Below are positions 23,572 through 31,777 of a stretch of DNA of 64,000 nucleotides, piece by piece. The number at the start of each line of letters is the position of its first letter. Positions within the stretch are counted from its first letter, which is position 1. Source of the stretch: Bryopsis sp. KO-2023 (taxonomy: Eukaryota; Chlorophyta; Ulvophyceae; Bryopsidales; Bryopsidaceae). The stretch covers positions 186,001 through 250,000 of the forward strand of contig BSYQ01000014.1 in assembly GCA_030272585.1 (NCBI GenBank). Reading direction: 5' to 3'. The notes under the pieces were generated by a model. The model worked only from the letters and a program-made list of their open reading frames with translations, was not told the origin of the DNA and made no database searches. The position numbers and the translations under genes are program-made.

Positions 23572-25644
23572 ATGCGGTATCGGCCGCCAGCAGAATGGCC
23601 AGTTCGCGATCAGACGACTTTTCTCTTCAATCAGCCGAGGAAGCGGTTGACGATTTGGAGACGTATGGGAGCTTCCCGGCGCACAATGAAATGGTTGCAT
23701 CAGGGGGTGGATTGGAATTGGATCTCAGGACCGCCGCCCCCCTTCCACGAGGGGAATTCAGTGATGGAGGGGGCAACTGGTCAAGCATGGGACAAGATCT
23801 TACAAGAGTATTTGGATCTCGGGGTGTTACGGCCGGCCCGTTCGAATCGCTGGGTGTCCAAGGCCTTCTTGATCAAGAAACGCGATTCTCCCGACTACAG
23901 GCTCATCATGGATTTACGACCAATCAATCAGTGGATTCAGGTTCCCAAAGTCCGGTTCGAGACTCTGCAGTCGGCGGTCGGCCATTTTCCAGAAGCCGCC
24001 CACATGATTCAATGGGACTTGAAACATGCGTACTTCCATGTGCCCATCCACCCCAAGCTGAGGAAATATTTGACGATTATGGTAAATGGTCGTCTATTCG
24101 AGTGTTGTGCATTGCCGTTTGGTTTGTGTATTTCACCCTTTGTATGGACAAAGGTGATGAAGGATGTGTCGTCCTTTTTACGTTTTCCGCGACAAGTGGC
24201 TTGTCCGCCAGGGGGCATTTTGAAGAAAATTTGGAAAGCCGATATTCCCATCACGCTTTTAGTGTATTTAGACGACTTTCTAGCGTTATACAAGGGGAAA
24301 AAGGTTTTGTCTCGATGGGGCAGGTGGATTCAGAAATTTTTCCAGGCTTTAGGCCTGTTAGTCCACCCCATCAAGAGCGATTTTTCGCCCTCCAGGAGGA
24401 GGATTCATTTGGGATTAGAAATAGATACCAATCAATGTCTTTTACGAGTACCGGTTACAAGGTTGTGTCGGATCCAGGGGTTGGCACGGTTGTTGCTCGA
24501 TCGGGGGCGCCGACAGCGTTGGAAGCTCCCAGTTCGACTGGTGGCATCGTTCTGTGGCCTTTGCCAGAGCACCAGCCCAGCGTTAAGCGCCGCCAGGTTC
24601 TATTTGAGCCATTTATACGCTCAGATCGGTCAAAAGAAGACTTGGAATTCATGGGTTCCCATATCTGCAGCCGCGAGGAGGGAGTTGCAGTGGTGGCGAA
24701 ACGTTCCCGCGTCCTGGAATGGAACTCGGTGGAAAGCCGGGAAGATCCATTGGACGCTGGAAACCGACGCCTCCCTCACCGGCTGGGGGGCCTCGTTGTT
24801 GAAAGGCTTGGTGGAGACCGACGAGCGGGAGCGACGAGCACAGGGGGCAGTGTGTCACGGCTCTTTTCAGGCCGACTATCAGCAACAGTCAATCAATTGG
24901 AAGGAGCTGACGGCAGTGTCGCGCGCCTTGGAGCATTGGGAACCATGCCTCGACAAATGTCTGGTATCCGTGGTTACGGACTCCAGGGTAACTTATTGGG
25001 CGCTCAAGAAGCTACGGGTGTACGAGCCGACTCTGGTTCCTGTATTACAGCAGATCGTCGAATTTCTGACGCGGACGGGGGCGCGGTTGTGCCCACGTTG
25101 GGTGGCCTCCCAGGACAATTTCCAGGCAGACGCATTGAGCCGCCTCCAGTCTCATGGCTGGAGACTCAATCCGGCTATTTTTCGTCGGTTGGAGGTTCAC
25201 TTTGGCCCGGTTCGGATAGACCGGTTTGCCACGCTCAGGGATCGGCAAGTGGAGGAATACAACTCACGAACTTGGGAACACGAGAGCTCAGGCATCGATG
25301 CTCTCTCCCAGAGGGATTGGGACAGAGGCGTTTCGTTCGTTCACCCACCTTGGGGATTGTTGGAGAAAACTATCGACTTCCTCAACAACCTACCGCGAGT
25401 TCGTGCCCTGTTGGTACTGCCTTGGTGGCCCGGAGCAGTGTGGTGTCGTCACGTGATGAGCCTAGCCCAAGGAGGGATTTGGCTCCCGGATCGAGCAGGG
25501 ACATTTTTACCTCATCCGGGAACGTGCAACCAGACCCCGTACCCCCCTTGGCGTTCGGTAGTGTGGATTATCAACAAACCGAAGAAGGTTTGGTTCTGGA
25601 AGGACAAGGTAATTCCCTTCGAAAGATTGTCCTCGCAGTATTAA
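23572..25644 (+). CDS. Reverse transcriptase-RNase H polyprotein of the YR retrotransposon (690 aa)
   Basis: The RT fingers/palm appear from about residue 75 (KAFLIKKRD, RLIMDLRPIN, QWDLKHAYFHV, LPFGL), with the catalytic YLDD box at 232-235. RNase H follows with TDAS (399), WKEL (443), TDS (469) and ADALSR (519-524). The C-terminal ~160 residues carry IDRFAT, a DALSQRDW stretch, HPPW and LPWWP motifs. This block occurs after RNase H in DIRS-group elements and may correspond to their methyltransferase-like region, but that assignment is uncertain. The ATG overlaps nothing: it directly follows the gag TGA in frame. The protein copies element RNA into DNA. All visible catalytic residues are intact. 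Confidence 0.93.
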   Translation: MRYRPPAEWPVRDQTTFLFNQPRKRLTIWRRMGASRRTMKWLHQGVDWNWISGPPPPFHEGNSVMEGATGQAWDKILQEYLDLGVLRPARSNRWVSKAFLIKKRDSPDYRLIMDLRPINQWIQVPKVRFETLQSAVGHFPEAAHMIQWDLKHAYFHVPIHPKLRKYLTIMVNGRLFECCALPFGLCISPFVWTKVMKDVSSFLRFPRQVACPPGGILKKIWKADIPITLLVYLDDFLALYKGKKVLSRWGRWIQKFFQALGLLVHPIKSDFSPSRRRIHLGLEIDTNQCLLRVPVTRLCRIQGLARLLLDRGRRQRWKLPVRLVASFCGLCQSTSPALSAARFYLSHLYAQIGQKKTWNSWVPISAAARRELQWWRNVPASWNGTRWKAGKIHWTLETDASLTGWGASLLKGLVETDERERRAQGAVCHGSFQADYQQQSINWKELTAVSRALEHWEPCLDKCLVSVVTDSRVTYWALKKLRVYEPTLVPVLQQIVEFLTRTGARLCPRWVASQDNFQADALSRLQSHGWRLNPAIFRRLEVHFGPVRIDRFATLRDRQVEEYNSRTWEHESSGIDALSQRDWDRGVSFVHPPWGLLEKTIDFLNNLPRVRALLVLPWWPGAVWCRHVMSLAQGGIWLPDRAGTFLPHPGTCNQTPYPPWRSVVWIINKPKKVWFWKDKVIPFERLSSQY

Positions 25645-26732
25645 ACGAGGAGTTTGGACAGCAACAATATGATTGGGAGCGTTTGCTAGAAGTGGATATA
25701 CAATGGCCGTCTGAGATTGTGGCTTTGCGGCTGCATGTGGTGCCCGATTTGGTTCGCAAGATTATTGCATCGAATGCGCCGTCTGGACGGGATACTATTT
25801 TTGCAAAGTTTAGAAAATTTTGGCATTTTATGCAGTCTACCAAAGGGAAACCCCCGTTTCCTGTATTAACCCCGGAGATTTATGAGTACTTGACTTTTTT
25901 GAAAGAGGAAGGAAAAGTGAGTCCTGTGTCCGCGCGCCAGTATTTGACGGCGATCCAATCCATGCACTCGTGGACTATGTTGGGCGCCTTGAAACTTTCG
26001 GACGAGGTGACCAAGAGGTTTATCGCGGGATGGGGCAAAGATTTGGCGGAACAATCACCGGAGAAGATTCCGGTGCAGCACTCGCCAGTGCCCTCCAGGG
26101 CGGTCCAATTTTGGCTATCTCTGGTTCGGGAACAGGATCTGACCCTTCCTCAAGTCAGAGATTTTTTATTGATGGTATTCGATTTCCTTTTCTTCGCTCG
26201 GGCGGATACGGCGTTCGCGGTTCGCCTGCAGGATCTGGAACTGGATGCGGGTGAGTGCACGATACATTTTATCGAGCGACGCTATAAAGCGCATAATGCT
26301 TTTGAGTTGCGACGGTCGAGGCTTTTTCCTTGTTCGGGGTGCCCAGAGGTTTTCGGGGCGTTTGAAAAGTTTTTGAAAGCGCGGAAAGACAACTGGGGCC
26401 AGGATCACGAAATGGCGACGTCTCCACTCGCCTCATTATGGCGATTGCCTGGCGAGCTAGTTTCATTGGATGCGAAATTTGTGGCGAAGTGCTTCTCCAG
26501 AGTTATCTTGACCTTTGGAGACGCAAGTGGATTGCCTAAGGGTTGTGTGTATGGCCATCACTCTCTTCGTCGGGGCGGCGCATCCGCAATGTATGCGATT
26601 GGGATTAGTGAAGGGGACATTAAATTCTGGGGGGGGTGGTCTGCATCGTCGACGGCCGTTTGGTCGTATATCGACAAAGCGCAGGTCGCGACGGAGTCCG
26701 ACTTGTTATTTTTTGCATGGAAAAAACGGTAG
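25602..26732 (+). CDS. Tyrosine recombinase of the YR retrotransposon
   Basis: This frame lies at -1 relative to the RT frame and overlaps its 3' end. The catalytic set is visible: Arg in FFARADT (26199-26201), His-x-x-Arg in HSLR (about 26559-26570) and Tyr in AVWSYID (about 26670). An N-terminal core-binding region (AVLNEEFGQQQYDWERLL onward) precedes it. It would integrate a circular cDNA without duplicating the target. There is no ATG near the domain start. The same frame is open all the way back to 23568, across the whole RT gene, giving 1054 codons. Expression may use a frameshift from RT, an internal ATG far upstream (about 24958) or splicing. The start given is nominal. Confidence 0.9.
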   Translation, partial: GQGNSLRKIVLAVLNEEFGQQQYDWERLLEVDIQWPSEIVALRLHVVPDLVRKIIASNAPSGRDTIFAKFRKFWHFMQSTKGKPPFPVLTPEIYEYLTFLKEEGKVSPVSARQYLTAIQSMHSWTMLGALKLSDEVTKRFIAGWGKDLAEQSPEKIPVQHSPVPSRAVQFWLSLVREQDLTLPQVRDFLLMVFDFLFFARADTAFAVRLQDLELDAGECTIHFIERRYKAHNAFELRRSRLFPCSGCPEVFGAFEKFLKARKDNWGQDHEMATSPLASLWRLPGELVSLDAKFVAKCFSRVILTFGDASGLPKGCVYGHHSLRRGGASAMYAIGISEGDIKFWGGWSASSTAVWSYIDKAQVATESDLLFFAWKKR

Positions 26733-26824
26733 CTGAATTATTTTATTAAGTAGTTATTAGGGACAGCTGGGGACCGTTTTTTTTCATGGTATTTGATTCC
26801 TTACTGCTTACTTGTGAGTTAAGG

Positions 26825-26908
26825 GGCATTTAGTATTAATATGTTTAGCCTTTTGTGAAGAGAACTCCTCCAGCTTTTCTGGGTGGGATCCTCATGCAGT
26901 GGGTTAAT
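26825..26908 (+). repeat. Split direct repeat B1 of the retrotransposon
   Basis: 84 bp, identical to B2 at 27329-27412 and directly abutting A2. The B1/A2 junction reproduces the joined ends of a circular intermediate. Confidence 0.92.
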
Positions 26909-27087
26909 GGCTAGTACGGTTAGTACGATAGGTTAAAGAACGCAATGACTCAGGGTGGGACGAAAAGCTATCCCTGGAAGGGACAGGTGACGCCAGTTGG
27001 GGATCCAGTTGGACTGGATCTTAGAATGATTGAGGGAGTAGTTCGCTTAAAAGAGGGCGGTTTTCATATTACAATCGAGGTTTTTCT
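26909..27087 (+). repeat. Split direct repeat A2 of the retrotransposon
   Basis: 179 bp, identical by eye to A1. It lies internally between B1 and a 241-bp unique stretch before B2. Confidence 0.92.
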
Positions 27088-27328
27088 CCCGCCCAATTTT
27101 TCCTTTTCGCGGGACTCAGTGGGAAAATTTCCCCCCCTTTTTTGTTCGGTTTATATTGGGTAGTCAGCCTGAGGGGCTTTCTCCCCTGGAGTTTGTGTTT
27201 TTTTGTTTTTTCCAGTCCATTTTTTGGTGGGTGGAAAATGATCTGTCAAATTAATGCTTGTTAATGAGGGTTTGGAATGGTTAGGTTTGGGGACAAACAA
27301 ACAAACAGTTCGAAGTGTAAACCAATAT

Positions 27329-27412
27329 GGCATTTAGTATTAATATGTTTAGCCTTTTGTGAAGAGAACTCCTCCAGCTTTTCTGGGTGGGATCCTCATG
27401 CAGTGGGTTAAT
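27329..27412 (+). repeat. Split direct repeat B2 and right end of the retrotransposon
   Basis: 84 bp, identical to B1. It ends GGGTTAAT and then resumes host sequence CTCTGTTTC, which in unit 1 follows GTTTTGTCT directly. Confidence 0.92.
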
Positions 27413-29204
27413 CTCTGTTTCAATTTGGGCTCCAGTGATAATACTTTCGGAGGGAGAAATGGGTGTTGAGGTTTAAGCTTCTTTCTTCTTGAGGGACGGT
27501 TGGTATTTATTTATATATCCATGTATCTATGCAGATGTGTGACAGGAACAGCTGGACAGTCTTCTCTTTTGCAAGGATTTTTCGCCTTTCTTTTCCATCT
27601 GTCGAGTTTTTCCCAATGTTTCACCTTTTGTGAAGCATCTATGCACAATTTCTCTGTGTTCCGTGTTTGCAATTTCTGCAAAAATAGCAATAATTGCATG
27701 TCGCCTGATCCAATTGGCTGGTCAAGAACCACTAGTACCCAACTATTTCGAAGCTGGAAAAACGCAGACCTTGAAAGAGCACCACATCATAAATCCACCA
27801 ATCAATGATTGCACGTTGCCTGAGGCCTCCTAGGGCACTTTGCTTCTGTCGTAAGCTTCTATCGTATGTCCGTTTTTTGTGAATAAAAACGGACATGTGT
27901 AATCAGCTTCTATCGTAAGCAAGGCTCGTGTAGCTGGAAGGGTGTTTACCAACAGACACCCCCAAATGCCGTACACCTGTCTTGCACACATATCTTTTCA
28001 GAAATGCATCACCATAAATCAGCAAAAGAATCAACAGGGTGCATGAAGAAAAGTTGGCACCTACATTTTCTTTTCTCCTCCAGTTTCTTTATTTTTTACG
28101 TTCGCTGTGTGTTCCTGGCAAGCGCACGTCGTTTTGACTGCTTTTCTGGCGCGACCTCTCTCTGACAGTATCTGGCAGTAGAGCTTTGCCATCAACAGGG
28201 ATAACGAAGTAAACGGTCGTCGGTTTTGAATTTCTGTCGTCAGAACGACACCGTCAAATAGCTTGTTTTGTTTTCAAGCGTATCCTCCAGACTTTCCTCC
28301 AGTCTCCGAGAACAAAAACAGGACGGGGCTTGCAAGGAAAATCCTTATCGATATATCGTCGCGCTACGAGCTTCACGGAGATGGTTGTCTGCGCCCATCA
28401 GGGACTGTTGGGCTCTCGCGGCGGCCTCAGGGTAATTTGGAAGGAACACCTTTTTTGAGTTCAAAAGTTTGCTCTCGGCGAGGTTGCTCATGATTTTTCC
28501 TGAGTGGAAATCCCAGGCACAGCTTTGTGTTTGACTCAAACAAACCAGTGATTTCTTCCGTTGGGAAACTGGGAAAAACGAACCTCGTGATTGTGTTGAC
28601 ACGCACAGAATTCGTATGAACGTCATTTCGTTTTTCCAAACAAACTTGAGCGAGTATCCATGCTTTTTGCCAGGCTGCTGGTGGTGTGCGCCACCGCCCC
28701 TTCGTCAACGCAGCCCAGTGTAAGACGGGACGGCATGCACATGGGACCTTGCGCCAGCACTTTTGCGCAACAAACGCAAACTCTGGTGGCGAGAGGCTGG
28801 AGCTTCCTTTGGCAGTATCGAACGTCCACGGTGGAGGGAACTATGGTGGCGGGAGCGGGACGATTGGTGTGAAGGTTGAGGATGGCGACGGAGGCCGCTT
28901 CATGGACTGGACGAATATACTTGTGCTTCTTGGTAAGCATGCTTTTTCATTTTTGGCGAACCTGGATTTCTGTGATTATCTTCCGTCTGTTGGCTACTTT
29001 ATTACAAGGAGGGCGTTCCCAACAAACTTGCTCTTCCCAGACACACCATTGTTTTCTTTGAGCATTCAACATCGAAAAATTTATTGATTGTTGTTGACGC
29101 CTTCCGTTGGTATTTTTTTTGCTTGCGATCACACATTCTGGTGGAAGCTTTTGTTATGCTGCATAACTTATGCACAAAAGCACAGTGTTGCGAAAAGGAG
29201 TCCC

Positions 29205-30635
29205 ATGAGTTTTGTTCTTGGTGGTAGGCCTTCGATGGATCGTGGACTCGACAAGAGTGTCCATCAAGGCAAATTTGAAAACGCGAGTGCTCCGCTCGGA
29301 CACCCAGGCGGTGCCAATGACGCAGGTGAGGGAGACATTCGATTCTGTTTGTATTTATGTCCACTTCAGGTTGTGATGGTAAAACCCTTGTGTGCATCTC
29401 TTCGGTTTTCCAGACACTCCCCGATGATGTGGCCACTGTCAAACCCAGCAAATTTCCAGCAAAAAAAGGCAAGCCTGCGACTGAAAAAGTGCAGAGGTGC
29501 CTGGACGTCTCGATCTGCGCCAAAAAGACGAGCGGATCTGGTGCGATTGATTCTCAGGGTTAAACTAAATCTGCCTGTGACGTTTCAGAACTCAGAGGAT
29601 TTCTGGATTGAGGCCACAGGACCTGGACACGTGGCTGGACATTTTCTATGATCTGTGTTGCTGATCGTTTGCGGGAGGGTTTTGTTTGAGAGGAAAACAA
29701 GACTGAGCTGATTTTGGCACCCGTAATTCAACCATGTTTCTTTTTCCTATGCAGGCCAGGCAGAGCAAGAGCTGTTGGAAGGGAAAGATGAGATCTTTTT
29801 GGAGCGTTCATCAGGACCAGTGGACGGGGACGTCAATATTTTCCTGGATCACCTGGAGTCCAAGGACAAGCTGTTCGGAAGAACTGGAGAGCCTCAGATG
29901 GTTCCGCTGAAACCACGATCATGTGCCCCCTTCCTGAACCCGGCCCCCTCGTGTTTCAAGGCGAAAGCTGGTGTCTCGGAAGTGGAAGCTGGGACAAGTG
30001 CCTCCTTCCTGAACCCTGCCCCCTCGTGTTTCGAGGCGAGGGCTGGTGTCTCGGAAGTGGAGGCTGGTACTTCATCCGACGGCGCAGAGATCCCACAAGC
30101 TGCCCAAGCTACAGTCGTCGTGAGGAGCTTGACAACCCACCGTGGCTTTGATCCGGCGAGGGACACGCAGACGAAGGAATCGCTCTTCGCAGCGTCCCAA
30201 ACTGGATCGAACGCCCTCAAGGACCCAAGACAAGCACTGGGTGGGGAAGAAAGCGAACCAAAGCCGACTGGAGTTGGGTTGATTGTGGTTGGCGACGTGG
30301 AACCCGCAGGACAATTGTCCTTGCAAGGTACGTTCAAAAGCAATCCTCACACGAGAGTCTCGAGAATGTGTGCCCTTTCGTTCGGTGGCAACAGAGTGTT
30401 TTGGTTTTCGACTGCAGAAGCGGTGCAACATTTTGATGGCCCCAAGAAGAGCAAGAAAACAAGGAGGGGGAAAAAGAAGAAGAAGACGAAAGGAGACGTG
30501 TGTGTCCCTCCTGCCGAACTGGCGTCCGAAAGCCAGCAGGAAACACGTCCAGCCGAGGGGAAAAAAGGGAGGAGGAGGAGCAAGAGGAAAGGGAAAGGAA
30601 AGAAAGGAGACAAGGGAGAGGGAGTGACTGTATAG
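29205..30635 (+). CDS. Copy 2 of the duplicated gene: unidentified 360-aa protein with Lys/Arg-rich tail
   Basis: Exons 29205-29325, 29370-29540, 29755-30327 and 30418-30635 all join in phase 1, giving 360 aa. ATG 29205 is favoured because sequence just upstream differs between the two units by a non-multiple of three, as expected for untranslated DNA. Introns are very short (44, 214 and 90 nt). The third could also be retained, since it is open. Exon 3 holds a 26-residue tandem duplication (FLNPAPSCF...GVSEVEAGTS, twice) that copy 1 has once, and most length differences between copies are whole codons, which supports coding. The C-terminus is highly basic (KKSKKTRRGKKKKK, then GRRRSKRKGKGKKG), suggesting nuclear or nucleic-acid contact. 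No known domain was recognised. It lies ~1.8 kb downstream of the retrotransposon. Confidence 0.6.
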
Positions 30636-31080
30636 GGGGAGCAAGAATGGATGTCATTAGGAGAAAGAAAGGGGAAATGAAAGTTTTTTAATTTTGAGTT
30701 CGTTTTTTAGGTGTTTATTTTTTTTATTTTCATGGGAGGGGGAATGTTTGGAAGATGCCAACTGCGCAAGGCGGTTGAGATCGACACAGTTGTCGAAATC
30801 GAGCCAAAAAGTGGCAAACTGAAGGTGTTATGGAACTGAGACGTTTTTTGGAAAGGGTGGGGAAGTGGATTTGGGTATTGAAAGTGGCAAAAAAGGTGTT
30901 GTGGAACTGAGATGTTTTTTTGAAAAGGGTGGGGAAGTGGTATTGAAAGGTAGAGGAAAACCACACAAGTGTTGTAACAATTGGGGATCGGGGAACGACG
31001 AGCTGAAAGGTAGCGGCTGGGTGGGTTAGGCTTCACACTGTGTGTCTACCAAAAGAGCACAGCCTGAAACAAGTGTTTCG

Positions 31081-31777
31081 ACAGCGTTTCACTTCTCTGC
31101 TGTTGAAACCAACCAATCACTGGCATGAATGCAAACAGGCGGACACAATAAGATCGATAGCACCAGTTTCTTTTGTGATTCGACGTTTCCGCCAAAACCA
31201 GCTCCGGAATCGGTTTTTTTTATCGCTCTTCACCCACTGCACCCACTCCCCAGGGGGCCAATCCTGCCAAGACGAACCCGATACAATGTAGTGAATGGGC
31301 GTTGCCAACTGCCAGTTGGACTCTCACGCTTCATTCACCAAACACCCAATTGGGAAGGGGAACTCGGTTGCAAGGCAAGAACAGCTCGATGTGTCAGGGA
31401 AGGAAAGAAGGGTGAGTTCCAGGGTTCGTCACAAAAAGAGTGAGTTTTCGACCTAGCGCCATGTGGAGTCGTATTGCGTGTTTTTCGCGCGTCGTGGCTC
31501 TGTTTTTTTTTAGACCAGCACGACAAAACACCTTCCAGGCGCCTACCAAACCTGGGATAAAATCTGATGTATTTTTCACAGTCCTGCTGGGTTGCATTCT
31601 AATGAATTCACGCCCCTGATACGAACAGGACGCCAACCCCGCGCGCGGGCGGGTCTTAATCCTCGGCGGTGGCGCAACGAATGCAAGCATATTGGAAAAC
31701 ATTCGCTGAAAGTTCCCGAAAACACACAGTTTTCATACACACACATCGAGACAAACTTCATACCGCGAACGCGCGCG
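31081..31777. other. Spacer between the duplication and the membrane-protein pair
   Basis: No gene seen. From about 31590 the sequence aligns loosely with the region upstream of the 36192 gene (GCATT-x-AATGAA...CCCCTGATxCGAA), so it is probably the duplicated promoter. The TATAAAA found in the second copy is not obvious here. Confidence 0.5.

Larger units (their letters stand above)
22586..27412 (+). mobile_element. Complete tyrosine-recombinase retrotransposon with split direct repeats (PAT/Ngaro-like)
   Basis: The element is 4827 bp. Its repeats follow the order A1 (22586-22764), coding region, B1 (26825-26908), A2 (26909-27087), B2 (27329-27412). A1/A2 (179 bp) and B1/B2 (84 bp) look identical. 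This split-direct-repeat layout is known from PAT-like, Ngaro and VIPER elements, whereas classical DIRS1 elements have inverted termini. It encodes a gag-like protein, reverse transcriptase-RNase H and a tyrosine recombinase, and has no DDE integrase or LTRs. Joining the flanks restores the unit 1 sequence exactly (GTTTTGTCT + CTCTGTTTC), so no target-site duplication was made, as expected for recombinase-mediated insertion of a circular DNA. Identical repeats and open frames suggest a young, possibly active copy. Confidence 0.95.
21651..31080. repeat. Tandem segmental duplication, unit 2, interrupted by two mobile elements
   Basis: Unit 2 matches unit 1 apart from a 377-bp insertion at 22161-22537 and a 4827-bp insertion at 22586-27412. 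Removing both leaves about 4.2 kb. Flanks of each insertion join exactly to the uninterrupted sequence in unit 1 (near 18255 and 18306). Smaller differences include an extra ~300 bases near 27560-27850 and a 78-bp in-frame duplication in the gene. Confidence 0.9.

Noticed and set aside
28660..28872. 70-codon plus-strand frame with signal-peptide-like start in unit 2
   Set aside because: The unit 1 counterpart has a different start and an indel relative to it, so coding is not supported. A good gtaagc donor downstream leaves open that this is a leader exon.
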